NCBI GenBank assembly: GCA_016212295.1
Contig: JACRGO010000072.1
Span: 1 to 33,633 of the forward strand
Direction of reading: 5' to 3'
Length of the DNA: 33,633 bases
Source of the DNA: Nitrospinota bacterium
Lineage (GTDB): Bacteria > Nitrospinota > Nitrospinia > JACRGO01
This document shows positions 15,636 through 25,017 of this stretch, piece by piece. How positions within the stretch are numbered: position 1 is the first letter of the stretch; the number at the start of each line of letters is the position of its first letter. Both the position numbers and the translations under genes were made by a program. Under the pieces are notes generated by a model. That model made no database searches and was not told the origin of the DNA. It was given only the letters and a program-made list of their open reading frames with translations.

Positions 15636-15868
15636 GGAAAAAATAATAAAAATATGAATCAGTCAGCAAATCAAACGGTCAGCAGAGGATCTTGAATCCA
15701 GGAGCCGGAATTCAGAATATCTGAACATGAATTTACAGGATGGGAGTATGCCACAAAAAAATCCTGTTTATCCTGCCTATCCATGTTAAACAGTAAAAAT
15801 TTTTTTCTTATTCTATTCTGGCCCCTGGCGCCTGAATTTTTCTTTTCCGTCCGAAAGGCATTAATTTC
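15636..15868. repeat. Intergenic dyad plus ctggcccctgg repeat, copy 2
   Basis: An imperfect inverted repeat (about 15726-15747 and 15764-15791) is made of words like aacatgaatttacaggatgg. It is followed by the second copy (15800-15868) of the repeat at 13203-13267, including the cgtccgaaaggcattaattt motif. That motif ends one base before the DUF2304 start codon. No gene is visible in this gap. Confidence 0.75.
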
Positions 15869-16258
15869 ATGCTGAAAATCCAGATAGTGGTAGCCATAAT
15901 GAGCCTTAGCCTCCTCTTGTGCACCTTCGAGCTCATCCGGCGGGGAAAATTGCAGGAGCGTTATGCCATCCTGTGGCTTTTTACCGGCGGCGTTATACTT
16001 CTAATCAGTATATTCCCCAGGATGGTGGACCTGATGTCCGCCTTTACAGGAATGCATTATCTCACATCCATTTTCGCAATTACCTTCCTGTTTCTCCTTC
16101 TCATTGTTCTTCATTTTTCCACGGTAATTTCCCAACTTTCCCAAAAAAACAAGGACCTTGCGCAGGAATGCGCCCTTTCCGCCTTGAAGATAAAAAAGTT
16201 GGAGGAAAAAGTGGATAAACTATACTGCCATGACGGGAAAGAGATCAATAGGGGATAA
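15869..16258 (+). CDS. DUF2304 small membrane protein
   Basis: The 129-residue protein has three hydrophobic segments: residues about 5-20 (IVVAIMSLSLLLCTFEL), 33-50 (ILWLFTGGVILLISIF) and 65-88 (LTSIFAITFLFLLLIVLHF). A charged helical tail (QLSQKNKDLAQE...KIKKLEEKVDKL) that looks like a coiled coil follows. RRGKLQERYAILWL is typical of DUF2304. Members are commonly next to GT2 or GT-C glycosyltransferases and are thought to assist polyprenyl-phosphate-sugar reactions, but the function is not established. Its end overlaps the TMTC-like gene by 29 bases, indicating an operon. The ATG directly follows a repeat motif, and the ribosome-binding site is not obvious. Confidence 0.85.
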   Translation: MLKIQIVVAIMSLSLLLCTFELIRRGKLQERYAILWLFTGGVILLISIFPRMVDLMSAFTGMHYLTSIFAITFLFLLLIVLHFSTVISQLSQKNKDLAQECALSALKIKKLEEKVDKLYCHDGKEINRG

Positions 16259-18056
16259 CAGCCCGCTTTCCCTTGGGGCCTTCGCGCTCTCCTCGTTTTT
16301 TATTCTTGCTCTTTTGCTTTGCTGCTATTTCAACGTATTCACCTCCCCCTTCACCCTGGATGACAACCACCTCATAGTGGAAAACAGGCAAATCCGGGAC
16401 ATAACCAATTTAAAGGAAATCCACGATTGCGCTCCATCCCGGCCCCTCCTGATGTTGTCTTACGCTGTGAACTATCATTTCGGGGGGCTTAATCCCTTCG
16501 GGTATCATCTGGGCAATGTCCTTATTCATGCCCTTGTGTCCATTTCTGTTTTAATCGTCTCCATGTATCTCCTTGTTTTTTTCGGCAGGGGCCTTCCAGC
16601 GCCCCTTGCCGCTCTGTTTGGCGTGGCGGCTTCCTTTTTTTTCGCCTTGCACCCGGTTTTCACGGAAGCAATAACATATATAGGGGGGCGCTCTTCTTCC
16701 CAGAGCGCTTTTTTTTATTTGCTGGCTTTTGTTTTTTTTATTAAAGCCATAGCGCGACGCGGCCTTTACTCTAAAAGCAAAACCATGAAAGTTTTTCTCC
16801 TCTTCCTCTCCCTGCTTTGCTACATATCTTCCATGGCCACCAAGGAAATCGGGGCCACGCTTCCCTTGGTCCTGGCTTTTTTTTGTCTGCTCCTGCCCAA
16901 GGGACAAAAAATGCGCTCCATGCTGCTTACCACCCCGTTTTATATTTTGCTGGCGTTGCTTTTGCTTTTACGGTGGCTCAGGACCGGCGCGATGCTGGAA
17001 AAAAACCCGGGATTTTTGTATGAGAACACAAGGCTTGATTATCTGCTGACACAATTGCAGGTGGTCCCGTTCTATTATCTGAACAAATTATTCCTTCCGG
17101 TCGGATTAAACATAGACATTTATTTTCCCATAGTAAAAAATATTTTCACGATCGGCGGCGCGGCTTCGCTCGCGCTGCTATTTTTCCTGGCCCTTCTTTG
17201 CTCGCGACTGGGTAAAAAATCCTTATTGCCGATTTTCGGCCTTGGGTGGTTTTTCATCGCCCTCCTGCCAACGGCCAGCTTCATTCCCATAATGGACGTG
17301 GCGGTGGAAAGAAGCGTCTATCTGCCCGGCGCGGGTTTTGCCCTTTTCGTTTCCTTCCTGATATCCCAGGGTAAGAAGGGTTTTCCAGTTGTTCTTTGTC
17401 TTGTCCCCATTTTGGGTTTTTTCGGCGTTGAAACAATTAAACGGAACCATCTATATCGCGATGAGTTCAGGCTGTGGACGGACGTATTGGAAAAAGCGCC
17501 ACGCAAAGCGCGGTCCCATTACGCGATGGGACATCTTTATGAAAGGCGAAATGATGTGGATCTGTCCATGCTCGAGTTCAGCAAGGCCCTGGAACTAGAT
17601 CCCGGCTACGCGGACGCCTGGTACTCGTTGGGGTTGGCTTATTTCAAGAAGGGCATTTTTTCGAAGTCCAAGACCTCCTACTGGAACGCGATTTTCCTGA
17701 GGCCGGATAAACAGGCCAAATATTATTCAGGCTATGGCACGGCCCTTCATGAGCTTGGGGAATTCAAGGAGGCGGAAGACGCATACCTGGAGGCGCTAAG
17801 GATTGATCCGGGTTTTCTCCCGGCAAAGACCAATCTGGCCAAGCTGTGCGTGAAGTTACAGAGATATAACGAGGCGGAAGCCTTGTATCTCCAAATCCTT
17901 CAGCGGGCGCCGGACCATAAGCCCTCCTTTCTGGACCTTTGCGTGGTGTACATACTTTCAGGCAGGCATGAAGAAGCAAGGAAGGCGATTGAAGAAGGAC
18001 TGAGGCGATATCCGGGCGACCAGAAACTGGAGGAATTGCGGCGCGCGGTTTTATAG
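16230..18056 (+). CDS. TMTC-like multipass membrane protein with C-terminal TPR repeats
   Basis: The N-terminal half (residues about 1-410) is multipass and has FTLDDNHLIVENRQIRD with D44/D45 in the first extracytoplasmic loop. SRPLLMLSYAVNYHFGG and HPVFTEAITYIGGRSS follow. This layout matches bacterial relatives of TMTC proteins, which are GT-C-fold enzymes using polyprenyl-phosphate sugars. The C-terminal part (from about residue 427) has five or so TPR units, such as YADAWYSLGLAYFKKG and AEALYLQILQRAPDH, probably for substrate binding. It overlaps the DUF2304 gene by 29 bases, which fits a shared polyprenyl-sugar role. Protein O-glycosylation is a reasonable inference but not proven. The 608-residue length is normal for the group. 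Confidence 0.87.
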   Translation: MTGKRSIGDNSPLSLGAFALSSFFILALLLCCYFNVFTSPFTLDDNHLIVENRQIRDITNLKEIHDCAPSRPLLMLSYAVNYHFGGLNPFGYHLGNVLIHALVSISVLIVSMYLLVFFGRGLPAPLAALFGVAASFFFALHPVFTEAITYIGGRSSSQSAFFYLLAFVFFIKAIARRGLYSKSKTMKVFLLFLSLLCYISSMATKEIGATLPLVLAFFCLLLPKGQKMRSMLLTTPFYILLALLLLLRWLRTGAMLEKNPGFLYENTRLDYLLTQLQVVPFYYLNKLFLPVGLNIDIYFPIVKNIFTIGGAASLALLFFLALLCSRLGKKSLLPIFGLGWFFIALLPTASFIPIMDVAVERSVYLPGAGFALFVSFLISQGKKGFPVVLCLVPILGFFGVETIKRNHLYRDEFRLWTDVLEKAPRKARSHYAMGHLYERRNDVDLSMLEFSKALELDPGYADAWYSLGLAYFKKGIFSKSKTSYWNAIFLRPDKQAKYYSGYGTALHELGEFKEAEDAYLEALRIDPGFLPAKTNLAKLCVKLQRYNEAEALYLQILQRAPDHKPSFLDLCVVYILSGRHEEARKAIEEGLRRYPGDQKLEELRRAVL

Positions 18057-18361
18057 TAATGAAATATGCGTGATAAATTTCCAGAATAGACGAGTAAGTA
18101 AAGTATCTACACGCACGACCGCGCGAATATACAAACTCTCAGAGGCCAGAGCGGGGCCCTTTCAGCCGTGAGAAAGGGAGAAGTGGAGGGCGCGACGGCG
18201 TTTAAAATGTAAGGCGCCATTGCATTGTCTTTCCTTTTGATATATCATTCCGGCGAAAACTTGCCTGATGCGTTAGCGGTTTTTTAAGCTTGCGGCGATT
18301 TTTTTCCGTAAAAATTTTACGGTATCGATATCCTTAGCCGATTTTTTAGGAGGGAAGATGC
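18057..18361. other. Upstream region of the chemoreceptor gene
   Basis: No gene is visible in 305 bases. The segment at 18082-18108 (cagaatagacgagtaagta) recurs inverted at about 24197-24218. A possible sigma-28-like element (taaagtat at 18099) is too weak to call. A very strong ribosome-binding site, aggagg, lies at 18348-18353, eight bases before the ATG at 18362. Confidence 0.5.
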
Positions 18362-19957
18362 ATGGATTCTAAAAATTTGACTGTGGGCAAAAAAACGGGG
18401 TTCGGATTCGGCGCGGTCCTGGTTATCTTTTCGTGCGTGCTTTTCTTTATATGCCTGGAGATCAGCGGAGTGAAGGAGAACGCCAATACTCTGAAAGACA
18501 GGATCTACCCCATAGTGAAAATTGCCGATGCCATGGAAATGGCGGTGGTCCAGACGCAGCAATGGCTGACGGACATCAGCGCCACCCGCGCAACCGGCGG
18601 CTACGACGATGGATTCAACGAGGCCGCCGCCCAGGCCAAGATATTCAATGAAAACATGGAAAAGCTTAAAATCCGCCTCCCGGAAGGCCAAGCCCAATTG
18701 GCGGAGCTTAAAAGGACGTATGACGGGTTCTATTCCTTGGGGAAGAAGATGGCCCAGGCATATATAGACGGCGGTCCGGAACAGGGCAATAAAATGATGA
18801 AGGAGTTCGACGGGCAGGCCGAAAAAATGGGGAACGAAATCATAGAATTTGTGGAGGAATGGAACAAGAAATTCGACGAAAATATTTCTGAAATTAATCA
18901 GAGCAGCGAGAACACCTTGTTGGCCTCCATTTCCGTGGGGATCTTTGGGGTCGCGGCCGGGGCGCTCATGGCCCTTTACCTGGTTATCTCCATCACCCGC
19001 GCGTTGAAAGGCATTTCGGAGCAACTGGCCCAAAGCTCCGAAGAGGTGGCCTCGGCCTCCAGCCAGGTTTCCGATTCCAGCCAGAACCTGGCCTCCGGCG
19101 CCGGCGAACAAGCCTCATCCCTGGAGGAGACCTCCTCTTCCCTCGAGGAAATGGCCTCAATGACCCAACGGACGGCGGAAAACGCGGAGGAGGCTAACAA
19201 AATCTCCCAAAGATGCAGCGATGGGGCCAGGACAGGAAACCACGCGATGGAGGAAATGCTCACCGCCATGAGAGAGATCAACGGGTCCACTGAGAAGATA
19301 TCCAAAATCATCAAGGTGATCGAGGAAATCGCCTTTCAGACCAATCTGCTGGCCCTGAACGCCGCGGTTGAAGCGGCAAGGGCCGGTGAAGCGGGCAAGG
19401 GATTCGCCGTTGTGGCGGAGGAGGTCAGAAACCTGGCCCAGAGGAGCGCCGGCGCGGCCAAGGACACCGCCGCCCTGATTGAAGACAGCGTCCGGAAGGC
19501 CGGGGCCGGAAACGCAATAGCGGAAAAAACCGGTAGCGTGTTGAAGGAAATCGTTGGTGACGTGGAGAAGGTGGCGCGGCTTATCCAGGAAATTTCCGCC
19601 GCTTCCAGGGAACAAGCGGAAGGGGCCAAGCAGGTCAATGCAGCCGTGGCCCAATTGGACACGGTGACCCAACAAAACGCGGCCAACGCCGAGGAATCGG
19701 CCTCAGCCAGCGAGGAACTGGCCGCGCAGGCGGAAAACCTGGGTGAAGTGGTAGAGGCGTTGTCCCGTCTGGTTGGAATTTCCGTTGAAGGGATTTCAAC
19801 AAAAATAAAGGCGGCTGGAAAAAAGTCCCTCGCGCCCATGAGTCCGGTGTTCAGCAGGACCGGCGCGCCCAAAACCGTCAAGGCGGCCGCCGATTCCTCC
19901 AGAAATAATCACGCTGATGAAAAGGGGCACGCCAAGAAGGAAGGCCAGGCGAAGTGA
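18362..19957 (+). CDS. Methyl-accepting chemotaxis protein
   Basis: The receptor (531 residues) has TM1 at residues about 14-34 and an extracytoplasmic four-helix-type sensor of about 150 residues. TM2 lies at about 180-205 ([20 protein letters not shown]), followed by a short linker rather than a full HAMP and a long signalling coil. The hairpin tip [20 protein letters not shown] and [19 protein letters not shown] contacts CheA/CheW in the family. Glutamate-rich zones ([33 protein letters not shown]) are the likely methylation regions for CheR. There is no C-terminal NWETF-like pentapeptide; the tail is lysine-rich (HAKKEGQAK). A strong aggagg precedes the start. The ligand is unknown. Confidence 0.96.
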   Translation: MDSKNLTVGKKTGFGFGAVLVIFSCVLFFICLEISGVKENANTLKDRIYPIVKIADAMEMAVVQTQQWLTDISATRATGGYDDGFNEAAAQAKIFNENMEKLKIRLPEGQAQLAELKRTYDGFYSLGKKMAQAYIDGGPEQGNKMMKEFDGQAEKMGNEIIEFVEEWNKKFDENISEINQSSENTLLASISVGIFGVAAGALMALYLVISITRALKGISEQLAQSSEEVASASSQVSDSSQNLASGAGEQASSLEETSSSLEEMASMTQRTAENAEEANKISQRCSDGARTGNHAMEEMLTAMREINGSTEKISKIIKVIEEIAFQTNLLALNAAVEAARAGEAGKGFAVVAEEVRNLAQRSAGAAKDTAALIEDSVRKAGAGNAIAEKTGSVLKEIVGDVEKVARLIQEISAASREQAEGAKQVNAAVAQLDTVTQQNAANAEESASASEELAAQAENLGEVVEALSRLVGISVEGISTKIKAAGKKSLAPMSPVFSRTGAPKTVKAAADSSRNNHADEKGHAKKEGQAK

Positions 19958-20023
19958 TTCCCGCGGATGAAAAGGAAAGTGATTTTAACGCGGCTATACG
20001 CCGCGCCGTGAATTAGGGGAAAA

Positions 20024-20099
20024 TGGTGGGCCCACGAGGATTCGAACCTCGGACCGACCGGTTATGAGCCGGTGGCTCTACCAGCTGAGCTATAGGCCC
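20024..20099 (-). tRNA. tRNA with CAU anticodon (elongator Met or lysidine-type Ile)
   Basis: A complete 76-base cloverleaf with encoded CCA is read on the minus strand. The acceptor GGGCCTA pairs with TGGGCCC, the anticodon stem is ACCGG/CCGGT with loop CTCATAA, and the T arm is CGAGG-TTCGAAT-CCTCG. The anticodon CAU is at 20064-20066. It lacks initiator features such as the three G:C pairs closing the anticodon loop. Whether it is elongator methionine or the lysidine-modified isoleucine tRNA is not decidable by eye; the CTCATAA loop occurs in both. Confidence 0.95.
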
Positions 20100-20116
20100 C
20101 CTATTTTCTTAACTAG

Positions 20117-20313
20117 TGCCTGAACGGAAACCCGCATTCAGACGAAATTCGAATATCGAAGTCCGAAATAAATTCAAATACCATAGTGCGACGTGGCCGC
20201 AACCAAAATAAATTTCGATGTATTCAACCGTTTGATAATATTATGTTTTTATCATTTAGAGATTTGTGCTTTGGTCCTTGTTTCTGATTTAGTATTTCGG
20301 ATTTCGAATTTTT
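20117..20313 (+). repeat. Composite dyad element, copy 1
   Basis: It begins with tgcctgaacggaaaccc, followed by arms of gaaattcgaatatcgaa words (about 20140-20170) and complementary words at 20285-20313. A second copy in the same orientation is at 26113-26281. It fills the gap between the tRNA and rpoD, ending about five bases from the rpoD stop codon. The internal segment ccatagtgcgacgtggc also occurs in repeat copy A. Confidence 0.8.
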
Positions 20314-20317
20314 ATCT

Positions 20318-22084
20318 CTAGCTGCTTCCTAAAAAGCTTCGCAGCATCTTGCTCCGATGCGGATGGCGAAGTTTGCGTAGCGCCTTTGCCTCAATCTGCC
20401 TGATTCTTTCCCTGGTGACCTCAAAATCCTGGCCGACTTCCTCAAGGGTGTGCTCCGTTTCCATCCCAATGCCGAACCTCTTTCGCAGCACTTTTTCTTC
20501 CCTGCTGGCCAAGGTTGAAAGCACCCTTGTGGTCTGGTCCTTGAGATTCATCTTTATGACCGAATCCAGGGGGGAGAGGACCTTCTTGTCCTCGATAAAA
20601 TCGCCAAGATGGCTGTTTTCCTCTTCCCCTATCGGCGTTTCCAGGGATATGGGTTCTTTCGCGATTTTCAGGACCTTCCTGACCTTCTCCACAGGAAATC
20701 CCATCCTTTCGCCGATCTCTTCCGCTGTTGGTTCACGGCCTTTTTCCTGGACCAGTTGCCTGGATGTGCGTATCAATTTGTTGATTGTTTCGATCATGTG
20801 CACCGGGATCCTGATGGTCCTGGCCTGGTCGGCTATGGCCCTGGTGATCGCCTGGCGGATCCACCACGTGGCGTAGGTGCTGAATTTATAACCGCGCTGG
20901 TATTCAAATTTATCCACCGCCTTCATCAACCCGATATTGCCTTCCTGTATCAAGTCGAGGAACTGGAGTCCCCTGTTGGTATATTTCTTCGCGATGCTCA
21001 CAACCAGCCTGAGATTGGCCTCGGCCAATTCCCTCTTTGCCAATTTATCTCTTTTCTTTCCGTTATTAATGGTGCGGAGAATTTCCTTGAGAGTGTCCTT
21101 CTTGACCCCGGTCTCCAATTCCACCTTTTGAATTTTACGCTTGGCGGTTTTTACGATCTTTTCTTGCTCCAGGAATTGTTTTTCATAAAGCCGCTTCCCG
21201 TTTTTAAGGCGGATGCTGCGTTGGTCGGTCCAGTTTCCGGCTCTTTTTCTGATGTCCGTCAGGGAACAGCCCAACTCCTGTATGCAGCCATGAATAAGTT
21301 TTTCAGCTTCGTTGATTTTTTGAACATATGAGGCGATTTTTTCTATTATGGAGTCCATGAATTCCTGGGATAAATCCAATTCCTTTATCAGTACGGCCAT
21401 TTTACCCTGAATGGCCTTTTCCTCTCCCAGGAGGCTTTCCAAGGGATGGCCCTTGAAACTCTCAACTTCAATCTTCTTCTTGAGTATTTCCTGCCGTTGA
21501 AATTCATCGGAAAGTTTCTTGATGATATCCATTATTTTTTTCTTTTTTTCTTCCAGGATATCTCCGTTTTCATCCTCTAAGTCGTCAACCTTAACGATTG
21601 AGGACAAAGGGAGTTCTTCGTCCGCCAGGGCCTTCTCTATGGAAAGTATGGCGCTTATGGTTATTGGACAGGCGGTGACGGACAGGAGGACCTCGTTTTG
21701 ACCTTCCTCGATCCTCTTTGCAATCACTACCTCCCCTTCACGGGTCAGGAGAGAAATGGTCCCCATCTCCTTTAAATACATCCTGACCGGGTCATCAGCC
21801 ATGCTCATGACCTCGTCGCTTTCGACTTCCAGTTCCCTTTCCTCTTGAAATATATCGGCTGGCTCGCTTTCAGGGGTGAAAGTCAACTGCGCACTCTTTC
21901 CCTCCGCCGCGTCAACTATATCAATTTCCATTTCCCCGAACAGCACCATGATGTCGTCGATTTTATCGGCTGAGACCAGGGTAGGGGGAAGGACTTCGTT
22001 GAGATCGTCGTAAGTAAGAAAACCCTTTTCCTTACCCAAGGTGATTAACTGTTTTACTTCGCTGATTAACTCCTCTTTAGCCAT
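20318..22084 (-). CDS. rpoD: Primary RNA polymerase sigma factor (sigma-70)
   Basis: This is the housekeeping sigma factor (588 residues). Region 1.1 is at the N-terminus ([20 protein letters not shown]) and region 1.2 is [22 protein letters not shown] near residue 100. A non-conserved region of about 200 residues follows. Regions 2.1-2.4 include [20 protein letters not shown] and [19 protein letters not shown]. Region 3 follows, then region 4.2 with [20 protein letters not shown], the -35-recognising helix-turn-helix. dnaG lies upstream on the same strand with a 110-base gap filled by repeats, which is the common dnaG-rpoD arrangement. The ATG and N-terminus agree with family alignments I know. 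Confidence 0.98.
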   Translation of the reverse strand: MAKEELISEVKQLITLGKEKGFLTYDDLNEVLPPTLVSADKIDDIMVLFGEMEIDIVDAAEGKSAQLTFTPESEPADIFQEERELEVESDEVMSMADDPVRMYLKEMGTISLLTREGEVVIAKRIEEGQNEVLLSVTACPITISAILSIEKALADEELPLSSIVKVDDLEDENGDILEEKKKKIMDIIKKLSDEFQRQEILKKKIEVESFKGHPLESLLGEEKAIQGKMAVLIKELDLSQEFMDSIIEKIASYVQKINEAEKLIHGCIQELGCSLTDIRKRAGNWTDQRSIRLKNGKRLYEKQFLEQEKIVKTAKRKIQKVELETGVKKDTLKEILRTINNGKKRDKLAKRELAEANLRLVVSIAKKYTNRGLQFLDLIQEGNIGLMKAVDKFEYQRGYKFSTYATWWIRQAITRAIADQARTIRIPVHMIETINKLIRTSRQLVQEKGREPTAEEIGERMGFPVEKVRKVLKIAKEPISLETPIGEEENSHLGDFIEDKKVLSPLDSVIKMNLKDQTTRVLSTLASREEKVLRKRFGIGMETEHTLEEVGQDFEVTRERIRQIEAKALRKLRHPHRSKMLRSFLGSS

Positions 22085-22104
22085 ATTTCATCACCATTTC
22101 AAAA

Positions 22105-22200
22105 GTGTTTTAGTCATTGGTCAATAGTCGTTTGTCATTGATAAGCAGTAGGACGCCCCAATGGCCAATGACTACTGACTTCGCCCGAAGGGCGCTAATT
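22105..22200. repeat. Dyad in the dnaG-rpoD gap
   Basis: Left words (tagtcattggtcaatagtcg) and right words (caatggccaatgactactga) form an imperfect inverted repeat. It is followed by the palindromic motif cgcccgaagggcgctaatt. That motif contains the dnaG stop codon (complement of 22195-22197). Confidence 0.75.
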
Positions 22201-23988
22201 CAAATCCCGGCGTAACGCCGATTCGTTTTCCTTTAAAACGCTGAACTCATCAACGTTCAACATTTTAGCCGCGAAGGACTTTTTCTTTTGTATTTCATGG
22301 AGCCTGTCTTTTATGTCCTTTTTCTTCATACCCTTGGCGAAATCTGCAATAACGCGCTCCGGGTCCTCGTATTCCGCCGCCTCCATGGTCAATGCGGCGG
22401 CAATGGACTTTTGCTCTTCCGTGGGCAAGAGCTCGATAATTTTGTCCACGTCCAAGGCGTTTCCAATGCTGTCCTGTTCAAACAGCACTGACGCGATTCC
22501 ATGTATAGCCGGGTCCTTGAAATCCTGGAGGGCTATTTTCTCCCTGACCTTTTTAATCCATTCCGGGTGTTGAATCATAAGAAGCGCCAATCCCCGTTCG
22601 CATTGCTCGGCCAGCGCAAGACGCCCGTTTTTTTTGGGGCGCGCGATTTGTTTAGGGAGTGTTTCAACGCGGACGCCTGAAAATTTAATCAAATCCGAAT
22701 GCAGGGCTTTCTCGGAAATTTTCAGTCTTTCAGATAATATATTCAGATATTCATTTTTTTCAATATTACTTGGTATTTTCCGGATAAAATCCAGTATTTT
22801 ATTGGCGTGAAATGTCTTCCTTTCCACGGAGTCCAGTATCCCTTCCTCTTCCAGGGCGGAACTGATCAAGTGCTCAATGAAAGGCTTGGCGTTTTTAAGA
22901 ATCCCCTTGAATTTCTCGCTGCCGTGTTTTCGTAAAAAACTGTCAGGGTCTTCGCCTTCCGGCAAACCCGCCACCTTGGCCCGCAAGCCTTGTTTCAATA
23001 AAATTTCAAATCCACGCTCCGAAGCGGACTTGCCGGCACGGTCGGCGTCATAAATCATGGTCACGTTTTCCGTGTGCCTTTTTATCAAATTGGCCTGGTC
23101 CTCCGTAAAGGCGGTCCCGGAATTGGCCACAACGTTTTCAATGCCGTTCTGAAAGGCGGTCAGGAAATCAAAATAACCTTCCACTATGACGGCAAACCCG
23201 GCGTCCTGTATGCCCTTTGCCGCATGGTAAATCCCGTAAAGAATTTTTCCCTTTTTATATATCAGGGTTTCAGGGGAATTTAGATATTTGGGCGCGTTTT
23301 TGTCGTCCTCCATGAGCCGCCCCCCGAACCCCACCACGCGCCCTCTTGTGTCATGGAAAGGAAAAATGATCCTGTTCCTTAACCTGTCAAAGAACTTGTC
23401 CTTTGCTTCCGATGCCTTAATGAGCCCCGCTTTTTCCAGCAAGGCCAAAGAGTTCCCTTTTTTTTGAAAGTAACTTAAACAGGCGTCCCATGAATCCGGC
23501 GCGAACCCCAGTAAAAACCGTTTAGAGGTTTCCTGGGAAATCCCCCGGTCCTGGATATATTTCCTGGCCCTGGCCCCTGTTTGTGGATGCTGCAGTTGCC
23601 GCTCAAAAAATTCAGCGGCGGACCGGTTAAGTTCATAAAGGACTTCCCTTTCGTCCTTTTCCTTCCTGTTCCCGTCAACTGAATCCGGAATTGTTATCCC
23701 ATAACGGGAAGCCAGCAAGCGGACCGATTCCGGGAAGGCAATATTTTCAATTTTCATCAGGAAATTGAAAGCATTCCCGCTCGCGCCGCATCCAAAGCAA
23801 TGAAAAAACTGCTTTTCCTGGCTTACATTAAAGGACGGGGTCTTCTCTGAATGAAAGGGGCATAATCCCCTGAAGTTCCCGCCGCTTTTTTTTAACTGAA
23901 CATATTCCGACACCACCTCAAGGATGTCTGCCCGGCTTCTAACCTCTTCTATCAGAAAATACGGTATAAATCCTCTGCCGGTTGCCAT
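22195..23988 (-). CDS. dnaG: DNA primase
   Basis: DnaG makes RNA primers for DNA replication. The N-terminal zinc-binding domain has C43, H46, C64 and C67 (CPFHSEKTPSF and FFHCFGCGASG). The catalytic core shows FGGRLMEDDKNAPKYLNSPE and the TOPRIM motifs VIVEGYFDF near residue 267 and YDADRAGK near residue 312. The C-terminal helicase-binding part is short and poorly conserved, as usual. Total length (597 residues) is normal. Its stop codon is inside a repeat motif, and rpoD follows on the same strand. The 1-kb upstream region has no gene. Confidence 0.97.
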   Translation of the reverse strand: MATGRGFIPYFLIEEVRSRADILEVVSEYVQLKKSGGNFRGLCPFHSEKTPSFNVSQEKQFFHCFGCGASGNAFNFLMKIENIAFPESVRLLASRYGITIPDSVDGNRKEKDEREVLYELNRSAAEFFERQLQHPQTGARARKYIQDRGISQETSKRFLLGFAPDSWDACLSYFQKKGNSLALLEKAGLIKASEAKDKFFDRLRNRIIFPFHDTRGRVVGFGGRLMEDDKNAPKYLNSPETLIYKKGKILYGIYHAAKGIQDAGFAVIVEGYFDFLTAFQNGIENVVANSGTAFTEDQANLIKRHTENVTMIYDADRAGKSASERGFEILLKQGLRAKVAGLPEGEDPDSFLRKHGSEKFKGILKNAKPFIEHLISSALEEEGILDSVERKTFHANKILDFIRKIPSNIEKNEYLNILSERLKISEKALHSDLIKFSGVRVETLPKQIARPKKNGRLALAEQCERGLALLMIQHPEWIKKVREKIALQDFKDPAIHGIASVLFEQDSIGNALDVDKIIELLPTEEQKSIAAALTMEAAEYEDPERVIADFAKGMKKKDIKDRLHEIQKKKSFAAKMLNVDEFSVLKENESALRRDLN

Positions 23989-25017
23989 AAATACTCAAAT
24001 TTTATCGCCCAAAATACTAAATCTGGCTTATATAAAGCGGCCTTTGACCGCAAATAAACTTGTACAGGAGAAAACTTGCCTAAAAAACACGGTTTTATAA
24101 ATTTGTACTTTATTATATAGAGGGGGGAGAGGGAATGCTAAATTATTTTTCTCTCTAAAAAATTTTTATTCTTTTTAAAATTAGGATGGGCGACAGATAC
24201 TTACTCGTCTATTCTGAAAATTTCAAATATTTTTGGCTAGGCTTCAGGGGATTCTTAAAACAAACGGCCTTTTTTCAAATTTTTTAATATATCAATTTTA
24301 TACCCGTTAGTCAATAAAAAACAACTCTTATTTGCCGCATATTGACTTTCAATGACTCTCTTGCCATACTTTGCCGAAGTTTTCAGGGGCTTATGGATCC
24401 TCAAAAACCCAGGAAAAATCAGTTAGATAAAACTCCCCAAAGAACAAATTCCTATCAAGTTTCCACACTCTTTGTATGGGGATAAAAAACGCTTCAATCG
24501 CAAAAATAAACCGTCCTGTTATTTCTGAGATTGCGCCTCGCAAGAGACTCTTCAAACTGCTCGACCACAGCCTCAAAACGCCTGTTGTCCGGGTGTCCTA
24601 ACACTGAGCAGGGAACGGTTTGAAACCGTTCCCTACTTCGCCGCAACCAAAAGAATTGACATCCCCCTGGCCCCCTTTTTTAAGGGGGAATATCTCAGAA
24701 ATTCCCCCCTGGCAAGGGGGGATCAAGGGGGGTGTGATTCATATATCTATCTGATTTTAAAAGATTAAAAATGGAAATTTCTATACTATAATTTGAAGTT
24801 GGATTAATTCTTCCTTGCATGAAGGTTTGCGGCAAGGCCCCCCCCAGCCTGCGTTGAAGCGCGTCACTCATAAACCGTTACTTGATTTCTTTAACGTTTT
24901 TCATTTGTTTTTAAATATTTTTGCCACAATATCTCTTACTTTATCGCGAATTTTATCGTCAAGTATTTCCATTGATGGATTATTCTGGGTTGGCCGATGT
25001 TAATAATGCCTAAAATT
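23989..25017. other. Gene-poor tract with repeats and decayed fragments
   Basis: No intact gene is convincing. On the minus strand near 24490-24600 one frame reads HPDNRRFEAVVEQFEESLAR before a stop. A 23-codon minus-strand frame at 24901-24972 (MEILDDKIRDKVRDIVAKIF) looks like the start of a truncated protein. Neither is identified. The tract also contains a 23-base perfect hairpin at 24611-24633 (gggaacggtttgaaaccgtt at its core) and a repeat at 24639-24790. There is a shared motif at 24093-24113 (ttttataaatttgtac) and a segment inverted relative to 18082-18108 (about 24197-24218). Confidence 0.5.
24639..24790 (-). repeat. Second copy of the 0.42-kb repeat, carrying an extra palindrome
   Basis: This is the inverted counterpart of 425-526, recognisable from cgccgcaaccaaaagaattg to the tggaaatttctat end. 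Relative to that copy it contains about 46 extra bases (about 24695-24741): a palindromic block, attcccccctggcaaggggg, plus short flanks. The extra block belongs to the same word family as the inner arms at 10373-10539. Confidence 0.85.

Noticed and set aside
18099-18125. Possible sigma-28 (flagellar) promoter before the chemoreceptor gene
   Set aside because: taaagtat fits the -35, but the matching -10 (accgcgcg) differs too much from gccgataa, and it lies about 240 bases upstream inside a repeated segment.
18317-19111. Long open frame antisense to the chemoreceptor
   Set aside because: It lies entirely opposite a well-supported receptor gene, resembles no protein family I know, and is explained by the receptor's codon bias.
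19989-20005. Hairpin after the chemoreceptor gene (cgcggc paired with gccgcg)
   Set aside because: The stem is only six bases and no T run follows, so it is not a convincing terminator.
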